Of a stretch of 33,518 bases of DNA, positions 16,731 to 24,537 are shown piece after piece. The position numbers were made by a program, and so were the translations under genes. Every line of letters begins with the position of its first letter. Positions within the stretch are counted from its first letter, which is position 1. The notes below the pieces were generated by a model, which was given only the letters and a program-made list of their open reading frames with translations, was not told where the DNA came from and ran no database searches. The stretch is from Deinococcus aquaedulcis (GTDB lineage: Bacteria > Deinococcota > Deinococci > Deinococcales > Deinococcaceae), in the NCBI RefSeq assembly GCF_019693445.1, contig NZ_JAHRBL010000025.1, forward strand, positions 1-33,518, written 5' to 3'.

Positions 16731-17288
16731 TTGCCATGCTGGGGCGTGCCCCTGCCCCGCCCGCTGCTGGTGCTGGACCTGGATGAAACCCTCTGGCACG
16801 GCCAGTTGGGCGAGGCCGCCCAGGTCACCTTTGCCCTGCGGCCCCATCTGGGTTTCTTTCTGCGGGCGGTGGCGCAGGCCTACGATCTGGCGGTGTGGAC
16901 GGCTGCCAGTGGCGACTGGCTGCAGGCAGGATTGCAGGCGCTCAAGCGCGAAACGGGGGTGGATCTGGCGGCCCAGGCGGTCTTTCTCTGGAACCGCGAC
17001 CGCTGCACCTGGCGCCGGGGCGAGGACGGCGTGCTGCATCTCCGCAAGCCGGCCCGCAAGTTCCGGGCCCGGTGGCTGCGCGCCCGGTATCCCCGCGAGC
17101 GGATTCTGGCGGTGGACGACTTGGCCGCGAACTATGCCTGCGGGTACGGCCACCTTGTGCGGGTGACCCCCTGGACCGGCGCCCCCGACGACACCGAACT
17201 GCTGGACCTCGCCCGGTATCTGCTGCAGATTGCTCCCGTGCCGGACCTGCGCGCCTTGGAAAAGCGCGGCTGGCGCGCCCGGCGGTAA
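16731..17288 (+). CDS. HAD-superfamily FCP1/NLI-interacting-factor-like phosphatase
   Basis: The 185-residue protein has the FCP1-homology HAD core. The DxDxT nucleophile motif is LVLDLDETLWHG (about 13-24), then the LRPHLGFFLRAVAQAYDLAVWTAA segment (motif II region) and RILAVDDLAANYACG (about 122-136, motif IV acidic residues). Eukaryotic members dephosphorylate the RNA polymerase II tail; bacterial substrates are unknown. The TTG at 16731 is chosen because GGAGG lies 5 nt upstream; a GTG at 16746 is an alternative. A phosphatase-type, rather than mutase, activity is expected because of the Thr in DLDET. Confidence 0.85.
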   Translation: MPCWGVPLPRPLLVLDLDETLWHGQLGEAAQVTFALRPHLGFFLRAVAQAYDLAVWTAASGDWLQAGLQALKRETGVDLAAQAVFLWNRDRCTWRRGEDGVLHLRKPARKFRARWLRARYPRERILAVDDLAANYACGYGHLVRVTPWTGAPDDTELLDLARYLLQIAPVPDLRALEKRGWRARR

Positions 17289-17325
17289 CGGCCCTTTCCG
17301 GGACGGCTCACTCCGTTGCATTTTC

Positions 17326-17341
17326 TCCCAAGGCCTTGGGA
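17326..17341. terminator. Palindrome between convergent genes
   Basis: TCCCAAGG-CCTTGGGA is a perfect 16 bp inverted repeat 37 bp after the phosphatase stop and 27 bp after the MocR stop on the other strand. It could act as a weak bidirectional terminator; the flanking T-rich bases (TTTTC) lie on the wrong side for the plus strand but read GAAAA on the minus strand, so termination is uncertain. Confidence 0.35.
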
Positions 17342-17368
17342 TACGGCCACAGCTGCCCCACCTCGCCC

Positions 17369-18796
17369 TTAAGCCAGCCCGCCCTGGCCGCCCCGGCTCT
17401 GAAACGAGACCCAGGCGGCCTTCAGGCGCGCGGCGGCTTCGGGCAGGCGGGCGGGGTCCAGGGTAAAGGGCAGGCGCAGGTAACGGTCGGGCAGGGGCGA
17501 GACCCCCATGCTGGCGCCCGGGAACAGGCGCAGGCCGTGACCAGCGGCGTGGTGGGTAAAGCGGCTGGCGTCGGGGGTGGGCAGTTGCACCCACAGAAAC
17601 TGGCCGCCGCGCGGCACCTCGAAGTGCCACTCCGGCAGCTCGGCGCGCAGCAGTCCGGCCAGCAGGTCGCGGGCTGGGGTCACGGCCTCGCGGCGGGCGC
17701 GGCGCAGCCCCGGCAGGTCGGCCAGCAGGTGCAGGGCGGCGTGCTGGGCCATCAGGCTGCCGCCGAAATCGGCCAGGGTCTTGGCCTGGGCCAGCGGCGC
17801 GGCCAGCATGGGCGGCAGGCGCATCCACCCCACCCGCAGCCCTGCCCAGTACAGCTTGGAGAGCGACCCCACGTTGATGATCGGGGCTTGCGGCGCGTAT
17901 ACGCTCATGCGGGGCGGCGGCGGCTCGTCGGTAAAACCCAGGTCCAGCAGCGTGTCGTCTTCCAGGGTGGGCAGCGCGCGGTCGTGCAGAAAGGCGGCCA
18001 GCCGTTCGCGGGCGCGTGCGGGCAGCACCTGCCCGGTGGGGTTCTGAAACGTGGGGGTCAGGAAGGCGAGGCGCGGGGCGTGCGCGGCGGCCAGCCGCAT
18101 GAAGGTGTCGGCCTGCAGGCCGTGGCCCTCCACCGGCACCCCCACCAGCTCGGCCCCGGCGGCGCGCATCACGTCAATGGCGCCGAAGTAGGTGGGGGTT
18201 TCCAGCAGGGTCACGTCGCCCCGGCGCAGCAGGGTGGCGGCACTCAGGGCGATGGCCTGCTGGGCGCCGCTGGTCACCACCACCTGCTCGGGCCGGGTGG
18301 GCAGGCCATCTCTGGTGTACAGCTCGGCCAGCAGGGCGCGCAGGTCCGGCAGGCCGTGGGGGTGATACACGCTCTCGACAAAGGCGTGCTGGCTGGCGCG
18401 GCGCAGCTGATCGCGCTGGGCATCCGTGAGCAGCGGCACCGCAATCGTGAAGTCCAGATCGGGGGCCGCGCCTTCGGCCACGGGCGTGCGGAGGGTCAGC
18501 AGCGGCGCAGCGCGCGGGGCCCCCCCCGACACCCGGGTGCCGCTGCCCACCCGCCGGGTGAGCCAGCCACCCGCCGTCAGTTCCTCGTAGGCCGTGACCA
18601 CGGTGGCGCGGCTGACCCCCAGCAGGGCCGCCAATGGTCGCTCGGCGGGCAGGCGCTCGGCGGGGGCCAGTTCGCCGCGTTCAATGGCGGCGCGCAACTG
18701 GGCCTGCAGGCGCCCATGCAGTGGCCCCGGGTGCTCACGCCAGCCGCGCAGCAGGGCAGTCCAGCGTGGGGCATCAGGCAAGGATGGAGCGGCCAT
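17369..18796 (-). CDS. MocR-family transcriptional regulator with aminotransferase-like domain
   Basis: The 475-residue protein joins an N-terminal GntR-type winged helix (about 15-90; LPAERPLAALLGVSRATVVTAY) to a fold type I aminotransferase domain (about 110-470). The PLP site is intact: TSGAQQAI, NPTG (252-255), a Tyr in PTYFG and the lysine of SLSKLYWAGLRVGW (Lys 314). MocR proteins use PLP adducts as signals rather than as catalysts and usually control a divergent neighbour. Here the neighbour is a BenE-type transporter whose start is 98 bp away, with four GGCCA-type boxes between. A TACCCT -10 box ends 6 nt before the ATG, so the mRNA is probably leaderless. Confidence 0.92.
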   Translation of the reverse strand: MAAPSLPDAPRWTALLRGWREHPGPLHGRLQAQLRAAIERGELAPAERLPAERPLAALLGVSRATVVTAYEELTAGGWLTRRVGSGTRVSGGAPRAAPLLTLRTPVAEGAAPDLDFTIAVPLLTDAQRDQLRRASQHAFVESVYHPHGLPDLRALLAELYTRDGLPTRPEQVVVTSGAQQAIALSAATLLRRGDVTLLETPTYFGAIDVMRAAGAELVGVPVEGHGLQADTFMRLAAAHAPRLAFLTPTFQNPTGQVLPARARERLAAFLHDRALPTLEDDTLLDLGFTDEPPPPRMSVYAPQAPIINVGSLSKLYWAGLRVGWMRLPPMLAAPLAQAKTLADFGGSLMAQHAALHLLADLPGLRRARREAVTPARDLLAGLLRAELPEWHFEVPRGGQFLWVQLPTPDASRFTHHAAGHGLRLFPGASMGVSPLPDRYLRLPFTLDPARLPEAAARLKAAWVSFQSRGGQGGLA

Positions 18797-18802
18797 GCCC
18801 TC

Positions 18803-18887
18803 AGGGTACAGGCCAGTGCCGTGCAGACAAGCAGGCCAATCCCCAGGCCATTGCCCCTACCGGCCGGGCCAATGCCGGGCGCACACT
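18803..18887. promoter_or_regulatory. Divergent control region with four GGCCAnTGCC-like boxes
   Basis: Between the MocR and BenE starts are four direct repeats on the plus strand: GGCCAGTGCC (18811-18820), GGCCAATCCC (18834-18843), GGCCATTGCC (18846-18855) and GGCCAATGCC (18867-18876). The MocR promoter (minus: TTGTCT 18830-18825, TACCCT 18808-18803) overlaps the first box region. The BenE -10-like CACACT (18882-18887) follows the last. Direct-repeat operators in divergent intergenic regions are typical of MocR regulators. The weak BenE promoter suggests that it needs activation. Confidence 0.65.
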
Positions 18888-18894
18888 GGGCCGC

Positions 18895-20103
18895 ATGACC
18901 ACTGCGCGCGCCCGCTGGCGGCCCCTCACCTTCTGGCAGGACACCCACCCCAGTGCCGTGCTGGCGGGTGCAGTGGCGGTGCTGATTGGCTGGGCCGGGC
19001 CCAACGTCCTCATCTCCGCCGTGGCCCAGGCGGCCGACCTTCCCAGCAGCGTGGCGATGTCGTGGCTGTGGGCGCACGCGGTGTTTGCCGGCGTCACGGG
19101 CATCGTGCTCAGCCTGCGCACCCGCATGCCCATTCTGAGCACTTGGAGCACCCCCGGGATCGCCTTTCTGGTCACCGCCCTGCCCGGCATCCCGTTCCCC
19201 GAGGCGGTGGGGGCCTTTCTGCTCTCGGGCCTGCTGGTGTTTTTGCTGGGGGCGTTTCCGCCGCTGGTCCGGGCCCTGCAGGCCATGCCAGCGCCGCTGG
19301 CTGCCGCGCTGAACGCCGCCATTTTGCTGCCCTTTGCTTTCCGCGCTCTGCAGGCGTTCGGCGAGGCGCCGGCCCTGGTGGGCGTGATGATCGCGGCCTT
19401 CTTTCTGCTGCGGCCGGTCGCGCCGCGCTGGGCGGTGGCGGGCGTGCTGCTCAGCGGCGTGGTGGCCACTGCGGTTCTGGGCCTGGGGCACCCGGCGCCG
19501 CTGACCCTGGCCCTCACCCGCCCCGAATTCGTGTGGCCCCAGTTCAGCCTGCACGCCACCCTGAATCTGGCGTTGCCGCTGACCGTGCTGGCCTTTACCG
19601 GACAGTTCGTGCCGGGCTTCGGGGTGCTGAAAACCAACGGCTACGAACCCGCCCCCGGGCCCATCCTGCGAGCCTGCGGGCTGGCGAGCATGGGCGCGGC
19701 CGTTTTTGGCTGCCACAACCTGACACTGGGGGCGCTGCTGGCGAACATCGTGAGTGGCCCCGACGCCCACCCGGCCGCCGACAAACGCTACGTGGCTGCC
19801 GTCTGGGCGGGCGCCCTGAACATTCTGGTGGGCCTGTTCGCGGGCACCTTCCTGCACCTGATGGGCCTGTTACCGCCCCAGGCCCTGGCCGCCCTGGCGG
19901 GGCTGGCCCTGCTGTCGGCCACCGGAAACAGCCTGCACGCGGCGTTTCAGGGGGCGGCGGCCGGCAGTCTGGCAGCCCCGGTGGTGCTGGCGGTGACCCT
20001 GAGCGGTGTGGCGCCCCTGGGCATTGGCGCGGCTTTCTGGGGCATTCTGGCGGGGCTGGCCGTGTACGCCCTGGAACGCCGCAGCCCCCGGGCCACCTCC
20101 TGA
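18895..20103 (+). CDS. BenE-family benzoate/H+ symporter-like transporter
   Basis: The 402-residue protein has about twelve membrane segments and matches the BenE family of proton-coupled aromatic acid importers. Family-like stretches include STPGIAFLV (about 83-91), FTGQFVPGFGVLKTNGY (about 236-252) and the glycine/alanine-rich end. Substrate specificity cannot be read from sequence, and no benzoate-degradation genes are in the window. Control by the divergent MocR protein suggests a link to amines, amino acids or vitamin B6-type ligands instead. ATG 18895 is preceded by CACACT at 7 nt and has no ribosome binding site, so the mRNA may be leaderless. Confidence 0.85.
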   Translation: MTTARARWRPLTFWQDTHPSAVLAGAVAVLIGWAGPNVLISAVAQAADLPSSVAMSWLWAHAVFAGVTGIVLSLRTRMPILSTWSTPGIAFLVTALPGIPFPEAVGAFLLSGLLVFLLGAFPPLVRALQAMPAPLAAALNAAILLPFAFRALQAFGEAPALVGVMIAAFFLLRPVAPRWAVAGVLLSGVVATAVLGLGHPAPLTLALTRPEFVWPQFSLHATLNLALPLTVLAFTGQFVPGFGVLKTNGYEPAPGPILRACGLASMGAAVFGCHNLTLGALLANIVSGPDAHPAADKRYVAAVWAGALNILVGLFAGTFLHLMGLLPPQALAALAGLALLSATGNSLHAAFQGAAAGSLAAPVVLAVTLSGVAPLGIGAAFWGILAGLAVYALERRSPRATS

Positions 20104-20136
20104 CCCTGGCAGACCGCCGGGGCCAGCTGGCTGCTC

Positions 20137-20165
20137 TTGACAGCACACCCAAGACCCGCTATCCT
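20137..20165 (+). promoter_or_regulatory. Strong sigma70-type promoter pointing into gene-free DNA
   Basis: TTGACA (20137-20142), a 17 nt spacer and TATCCT (20160-20165) form one of the best promoters in the window. Transcription should start near 20172. No plausible gene follows on the plus strand before the terminator at 20334, so it probably makes a small RNA. Confidence 0.8.
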
Positions 20166-20171
20166 TATGCT

Positions 20172-20365
20172 TCTGGTCCGACGGGGCCGTGCAGTGCAAG
20201 CCACGATATTCCATGCGGAATGGGGCACAAACGCACTTGAGGGAGGCGTCCACCTCTAGGATTTACAAAAACACGGACGCGCGAGCAGAGGCGAGTGGCC
20301 GGTCACCCCGGCGCCTTTGAACCACAAGCAAATGCGGCTTCCCTTTTTGGGAAGCCGCTGCTGCT
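20172..20365 (+). ncRNA. Candidate small RNA of about 190 nt
   Basis: The RNA is defined by the consensus promoter at 20137-20165 and a 10 bp terminator hairpin at 20334-20358 followed by a CTTTT run. Predicted internal hairpins include ATTCC-ATGC-GGAAT (about 20209-20222), closed further out by GTGC/GCAC, and GCGTCC/GGACGC (about 20248 and 20277). There is no tRNA cloverleaf, no SRP GGAAGGAAG-type loop and no tmRNA or RNase P signature. The only ORF, 30 codons from ATG 20167, begins before the expected start site. Read-through would make it antisense to the 3' end of the usher gene. Identity unknown. Confidence 0.55.
20334..20358. terminator. Terminator hairpin of the sRNA candidate and the pilus operon
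   Basis: GCGGCTTCCC (20334-20343) pairs perfectly with GGGAAGCCGC (20349-20358) across a TTTTT loop. On the plus strand TGCTGCTTTT follows; on the minus strand the hairpin lies 22 bp after the usher stop codon. It probably works in both directions. Confidence 0.75.
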
Positions 20366-20379
20366 TTTGCGGTGGGGCT

Positions 20380-22614
20380 TCAGGGAGGAGGCAGAGCCGC
20401 GCAGGTGGCGGTTTCAGCGCTGGGTTCCAGGCGCAGCACGCAGCGGCGCGTGCCGTCCTGGCTGCGCAACTCGCCGGTGCGGGCCACCGCGCTGCGGCGC
20501 ACGAGGCCGTAGCCTTCGTCGTCCAGCGGAATCCGCTCGCCGTCCAGGTACAGGTCGGCGTCGGCAGCAAATTCGCCGGGGGCCCAGGCAAAGCGCACAA
20601 AGGTGGACACCGTGAAGTTGCTGCGCCAGTCCACCAGGGTGAGGCCCGTGGGGGCGGGCAACACTTCCAGGTCCGGTGCCGCCACCGAGATGCCCAGGGG
20701 CAGGTCGCGCGAGCGCACCCGGATCAACACCGTCTGCCCGGGTAACACGTTGGTGATCAGGGCGTCTCCACGCGCGTTGGTGGTTACGGTTCCTGCGCCC
20801 TCAACCGTCAGGAGCACGCCGCTGACCCCTGTGCGAATCAGCAAGCCGCGCTGGGTGAGGCCGGAGGTCAGCTGCACTTGGCCGTCGAGCATGCTCACGG
20901 CCCCCTGAACCCGAACGGCCGCGCCGCGCAGGCTCACACTGGCGTCGGCGTCCACGCCACGGGCCAGGGTGTAGGTGGCGCTTACGTCCTCGCGCGAGGC
21001 CCGCAGCGTGAGCGCCTGCGTGGTGTCTGGCTGGTAAGAGAGCGCGGCGCCGGGCGACACGCTGCCTGGACCAGCCACGACGCTGCCGCTGACCTGCAGT
21101 TTGGGACTGAAGGTATATACCCCGCTGAGCTGGGCTCGCCAGCCGCCGGGCTGAACACTGGTGGTCAATGCCAGCGAACTGCGCTCATTGATCACGTAGT
21201 TCAGGCCCAGTTCTGCGGCCCAGGTTCGGGCGCTCAGTTCGCTGCTGAGTCGCGCCGAGACCACCCAGGGGGCGTGCGTATAGGTGCCGCGCAGGTTCAG
21301 CGAGGTGGCCCGCAGGTTCCCCACCGGAACGGCCACCCCGGCACCCAAGCTGTACGAGTCGCGCAGCAGGTCAGCGGCGAGGTTGAGGGTGGTGGTCACC
21401 GGCGGACGTTCTACGCCGGGCGCGGGGGCCGGGCGCGCGACCACCACGCCACCGGCAGTGGAAAAGCCCGCACCCGGCGGCGCATACCGCCCCTGCACCG
21501 AGGCACTGAACGAGCCGTCAGTGGCCGCCTGTGCTTGCGCCTGCACGTTCAGCGCCGTGTTCACGGCGTACTGGCCAGAGACGTTGGCGCGCCAGATGCC
21601 TTCGTTGCGGCCCGCCAGTGCACTCAGCAGCAGGCCGCCGCCGGGCAGCGCCGAGGCCTCAGCAGGGAGGGTGACGCTGCGGCGCGATACCCCGTTTTCA
21701 TCCTCAAGCAGCAACTCCACCGTGTTGCGCGACTGGTTTTCCAGCGGCAGATTCAGCAGATTCACCTGGCCTGCCGCTGCCTCCACAGTGCCCAGGCGGG
21801 TGTTGTTCACGTAGATGGTGATGGTGGCGGGGGTTTCCAGTTCCAGGGTCAGCCGGGGGAGAACGCGCGTCACATTGTGCCTGTACACCGCCCCTACACC
21901 AGTAAAGCCCGAGGCCGAGAAGCCGGGCTGGGCCACTGTGGGTGCGGCGTTGTATCCGGCGTACAGGGTGAGACCGCTGTTCAGGGCGTATTGTGCAGTG
22001 GCCCGCAGTTGCACCTCATTGGTGCCAGCCGCGCGGCGCGTGTACAGCACGCCGGCATACCCGGTCAGGGTGCGCACTGAGCCGCCAACCCCCACGTAGG
22101 CCTGCGCGGGACCCACAGAAAAAGGTGCGCGCGTGGCGCTGCGCACGTCGTAGGTGGCGCTGGCCACCGCACCGAAATCCAGCCCGAATGCAGGCGTCAC
22201 GGGGTATTCGCGCGGGCGCAGCGCCGTACTGAGATCAATATTCTGGGTGCCCAGACGCGCAGGCACAGCTGATACCCGCAGTTCTTGGCTGTCGGCGCGG
22301 TAGCTCAGGCGCAGTTCGGGTTGCAGCCGCAGATAGTCCACGCCGTCACAGCTCACACGTTCGGCCACGTAATTCTGTTCGGTGGGCCGCAGCACCTCTG
22401 GGGGCAGCAGGACACCGGTTAGCTGTTCTCCGTTGCGCTCGACCCGCACAATCACGGTGCCGCGTGCTGAGGAACCCACCAGCACATTCAGCAGTTCTTC
22501 CGGCGAGTCACAGCTTGGTGTGGCCCTCGCGCCTGTGCCCAGAGCCAGCAGCCCCAGGAGGGTCCAGCGCGCAGATTCAGGGAACAGCAATCGTCTCGAC
22601 AAGGGTCCGGCCAT
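20380..22614 (-). CDS. Fimbrial outer-membrane usher protein (PapC/FimD-like)
   Basis: The ~744-residue protein has a signal peptide (hydrophobic WTLLGLLALGTGARA) and an N-terminal domain with a cysteine pair (SCDSP and VSCDGV). A long beta-barrel region of alternating strands (about 150-600) is interrupted by a plug-like Ig segment (TITIYVNNTRLGTVEAAAG, about 265-330), and C-terminal domains end with a second cysteine pair (RRCVLRL and ATCAALPPP). Ushers form the outer-membrane pore through which chaperone-bound pilins are assembled. It is somewhat shorter than the ~800-850 residues of enterobacterial ushers. The start overlaps the chaperone gene by about 38 nt; ATG 22614 is preceded by GAGG, and GTG 22620 is an alternative. 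It is the last gene of the operon; no tip-adhesin gene follows. Confidence 0.88.
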   Translation of the reverse strand: MAGPLSRRLLFPESARWTLLGLLALGTGARATPSCDSPEELLNVLVGSSARGTVIVRVERNGEQLTGVLLPPEVLRPTEQNYVAERVSCDGVDYLRLQPELRLSYRADSQELRVSAVPARLGTQNIDLSTALRPREYPVTPAFGLDFGAVASATYDVRSATRAPFSVGPAQAYVGVGGSVRTLTGYAGVLYTRRAAGTNEVQLRATAQYALNSGLTLYAGYNAAPTVAQPGFSASGFTGVGAVYRHNVTRVLPRLTLELETPATITIYVNNTRLGTVEAAAGQVNLLNLPLENQSRNTVELLLEDENGVSRRSVTLPAEASALPGGGLLLSALAGRNEGIWRANVSGQYAVNTALNVQAQAQAATDGSFSASVQGRYAPPGAGFSTAGGVVVARPAPAPGVERPPVTTTLNLAADLLRDSYSLGAGVAVPVGNLRATSLNLRGTYTHAPWVVSARLSSELSARTWAAELGLNYVINERSSLALTTSVQPGGWRAQLSGVYTFSPKLQVSGSVVAGPGSVSPGAALSYQPDTTQALTLRASREDVSATYTLARGVDADASVSLRGAAVRVQGAVSMLDGQVQLTSGLTQRGLLIRTGVSGVLLTVEGAGTVTTNARGDALITNVLPGQTVLIRVRSRDLPLGISVAAPDLEVLPAPTGLTLVDWRSNFTVSTFVRFAWAPGEFAADADLYLDGERIPLDDEGYGLVRRSAVARTGELRSQDGTRRCVLRLEPSAETATCAALPPP

Positions 22615-23353
22615 CCTCACTGAGGTATTTCAGGGTCAGTGGCCCGCGTTGCTCGGCTAGGCCGGGCAAGGTAAAGGTGAGGGTTGAGCCTGCCAGTGCT
22701 GCGATCATCTGCGTGGACTGACTGACCGAGCCGCGCGTCACCACCACGTTGCGGTAAATCTGGCGCCGGTTGCCGGCGTTCTGTACATTCAGGATCAGGT
22801 CTTTGCCGCGTTCAGTGGCTTGAAAGGTGACCTGGGGCTTGGCGCCGGGCGCCGTGACATAGATAGGCAGCGAGAACGAGACGTTGACATTCAGGCCGGC
22901 CGTTCGGCCATCGCCAAAACCGGTATTGACCTTGGGCAGCGCCACGCCTTCAATCGCTTCTTGCTGCACCAGAATGCGGTAAGACAGCTCGGTGCCACTG
23001 GGCTTTTTGCGCACACCCACGCGAATCAGCTGCGATTCGCCCGGTTTAACCGTAAAGGTTGCCGGGTTCACGATCAGGTCGCGGGTGTCCTCAAGCACCA
23101 CGTTGCCACCGACCACCTTCCATACCTTGGCCGTCACCGTAAAGCGTGCGGCGGCATTGGTGCTGTTGACCATCGTCGTTTCGGCCACCAGATTCTTTGT
23201 GGCGTCAATGTCCAGCGTGGTTGGGGTAAAGCCAAACGTCTGGGCGCTGGCAGCACCCAGCAGCGCGGCGGCCAGCAGCAGTGGCCTGGGTAGTGCGGCG
23301 CAGCGGCGGGCCAGATGGGTCAGAAAGGTGACAGGCAGGCGAAGTGTGGGCAT
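22577..23353 (-). CDS. Periplasmic pilus chaperone (PapD-like)
   Basis: The 258-residue protein has a signal peptide ending near GAASAQT and two Ig-like domains. The first (about 40-165) shows FTPTTLDIDATKNLVAETTMVNS, KPGESQLIRVGVRKKP (the conserved basic residues that anchor pilin C-termini) and LSYRILVQQE. The second follows SFSLPIYVTAP. It donates a beta strand to pilin subunits in the periplasm and delivers them to the usher. GGGAGA lies 7 nt before ATG 23353. It follows the minor-subunit gene by 41 bp and overlaps the usher gene. The type fits the archaic (sigma, Csu-like) chaperone-usher class. Confidence 0.88.
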   Translation of the reverse strand: MPTLRLPVTFLTHLARRCAALPRPLLLAAALLGAASAQTFGFTPTTLDIDATKNLVAETTMVNSTNAAARFTVTAKVWKVVGGNVVLEDTRDLIVNPATFTVKPGESQLIRVGVRKKPSGTELSYRILVQQEAIEGVALPKVNTGFGDGRTAGLNVNVSFSLPIYVTAPGAKPQVTFQATERGKDLILNVQNAGNRRQIYRNVVVTRGSVSQSTQMIAALAGSTLTFTLPGLAEQRGPLTLKYLSEDGRTLVETIAVP

Positions 23354-23394
23354 ATGGGTCTCCCTGGGTGGCGTGGAGCGCGTTCAGACTGCCG

Positions 23395-23793
23395 TTACGG
23401 CAGGGGTGTGCGGAGATCAAGGGTGAGAGGCGCAGCGTACCATCCGGTGGACACCCACTGGTTGGCCGGCGCGCTAAGGGGAAAGCGCAGGGTCTGGGTG
23501 CCGCTCAGCGGCAAGCCCGCGCGTAGGGGCGCAGCGCCACGCAAGACCAATGTGGTGCGCTCGGCAGCGCCATAGAGGAACAGATGCAGGTCGTTTCCGT
23601 TGACTGCGGCACCGGGTGCATCGAGAAACAGAGTGGTGGCTTCACCAGGCAAGTCACAGCGCACCGTAATGGTCAGGGCGCCGTTAAGCGGGCTCAGGGC
23701 GCTGTAGCTGGGCAGATCCAGTTGGGTTTCCAGCGCACACGACGCCCCTGCCATACCCAGGCTAAGCAGCAGGAAAAATGGAACTGTGCGCAT
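23395..23793 (-). CDS. Small secreted protein, probable minor pilus subunit or adaptor
   Basis: The 132-residue protein has a signal peptide (RTVPFFLLLSLGMAGASCA) and a short beta-rich mature part with two cysteines (SCALET and VRCDLPG), suited to one disulfide. The position between the major pilin and the chaperone genes, and the size, suggest a minor pilin. Its C-terminus (LTLDLRTPLP) has the alternating hydrophobic pattern that could serve as a donor strand. No clear spore-coat-U match can be claimed by eye. ATG 23793 with GAGG 6 nt upstream is preferred over GTG 23799. A terminator hairpin lies just upstream. Confidence 0.65.
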   Translation of the reverse strand: MRTVPFFLLLSLGMAGASCALETQLDLPSYSALSPLNGALTITVRCDLPGEATTLFLDAPGAAVNGNDLHLFLYGAAERTTLVLRGAAPLRAGLPLSGTQTLRFPLSAPANQWVSTGWYAAPLTLDLRTPLP

Positions 23794-23805
23794 AAACACC
23801 TCGTG

Positions 23806-23843
23806 AAAAACGGGGCCACCCTGGATGATCCCAGAGGGCCCCG
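23806..23843 (-). terminator. Internal terminator between pilin and minor subunit genes
   Basis: On the minus strand CGGGGCC (23817-23811) closes a stem with GGCCCCG (23843-23837), with inner CTGG/CCAG pairs, and is followed by TTTTT. It begins 20 nt after the pilin stop and ends 13 nt before the next start. Partial termination here would make pilin mRNA more abundant than that for chaperone and usher. Confidence 0.8.
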
Positions 23844-23862
23844 GTGCCTCAGGCGGCCAGGA

Positions 23863-24423
23863 TCAGTAGTTGATGGTGATGTACACCGTGCCAGAGTAGT
23901 CGCCCACTTCGGGCTCGAACTGGCCCTTGTCGGGGGTGAAGCTGGCGGAGAGCTTGTAGGTGTCGCCGTTCCCGCCCGTGACGTTGAACTTGGTGAAGTT
24001 GACCTTGTAGTCGCCTTCCAGGGTCTTGTCATCGTTGTTGGGGGGCAGCGTGAAGCCGGCGCGGACCAGCGACAGACGGCCCTGGATGGGCGGGGTGCTG
24101 TCAGTGATGGTGACGGTGTTGAAGGTGTTGCCGATGCCTTCGGTGGCCTTGGCCGAGATAGTGACAACAGTGCCGGTCTGGCAGCGCAGGTTGACATCGT
24201 TGCCGGCAGCGTCAATGCTGACCGTTTCGGGAGCAGTGTCAGTGCCGTTGTACTTGGCGGCAGCGGGGGTGCTGTTGTAGCTGGCATTCAGGAACACGGC
24301 GCAGCCGGGGACCACTTTCATGTTGAACACCAGGTTGGTGGTGGCGCTGCCACTGCTGCGGCCTCCCTGGGCGCTGGCGACAGTGGTGCACAGTGCGGCG
24401 GCAATCATCAGTGCTTTTTTCAT
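23863..24423 (-). CDS. Major pilin of a chaperone-usher pilus (spore coat U-like)
   Basis: The 186-residue secreted protein starts MKKALMIAAALCTTVASAQ (signal peptide). Its mature Ig-like domain has one cysteine pair (VPGCAVFL near 40 and LRCQTG near 80) and a C-terminal strand SGTVYITINY, the ending typical of spore-coat-U/Csu-type pilins. Codon use is neutral and strong-gene-like. It is the first gene of the operon, 80 nt downstream of a strong promoter, with GGGGAGG 7 nt before the ATG, and it is followed by a terminator, all consistent with the most abundant subunit. A non-pilus secreted coat role is the main alternative. Confidence 0.8.
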   Translation of the reverse strand: MKKALMIAAALCTTVASAQGGRSSGSATTNLVFNMKVVPGCAVFLNASYNSTPAAAKYNGTDTAPETVSIDAAGNDVNLRCQTGTVVTISAKATEGIGNTFNTVTITDSTPPIQGRLSLVRAGFTLPPNNDDKTLEGDYKVNFTKFNVTGGNGDTYKLSASFTPDKGQFEPEVGDYSGTVYITINY

Positions 24424-24454
24424 AACGTCCTCCCCGTTTGCAAGGACTCCCGCT

Positions 24455-24472
24455 GTGGCACTCCCCTGCCAC
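24455..24472 (-). promoter_or_regulatory. Leader hairpin in the pilin mRNA
   Basis: GTGGCA-GGGGAG-TGCCAC on the minus strand forms a 6 bp stem about 30 nt before the pilin ATG. It may protect the mRNA 5' end. Confidence 0.45.
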
Positions 24473-24508
24473 GGCTGTCATGAGCGGATGCCCTTGCGCA
24501 ACGAGGTC

Positions 24509-24537
24509 ACTTTAAGAAAAGACACATGCAGAGTCAA
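24509..24537 (-). promoter_or_regulatory. Promoter of the chaperone-usher operon
   Basis: On the minus strand TTGACT (24537-24532), a 17 nt spacer and TAAAGT (24514-24509) give a near-consensus promoter. Transcription should start near 24502, leaving a leader of about 80 nt. Confidence 0.8.

Noticed and set aside
16895..18898. 667-codon plus-strand open frame
   Set aside because: Shadow of the HAD phosphatase end and of the MocR gene on the opposite strand.
20167..20259. 30-codon ORF inside the sRNA candidate
   Set aside because: Its ATG begins 1 nt after the -10 box, upstream of the likely transcription start, and has no ribosome binding site.
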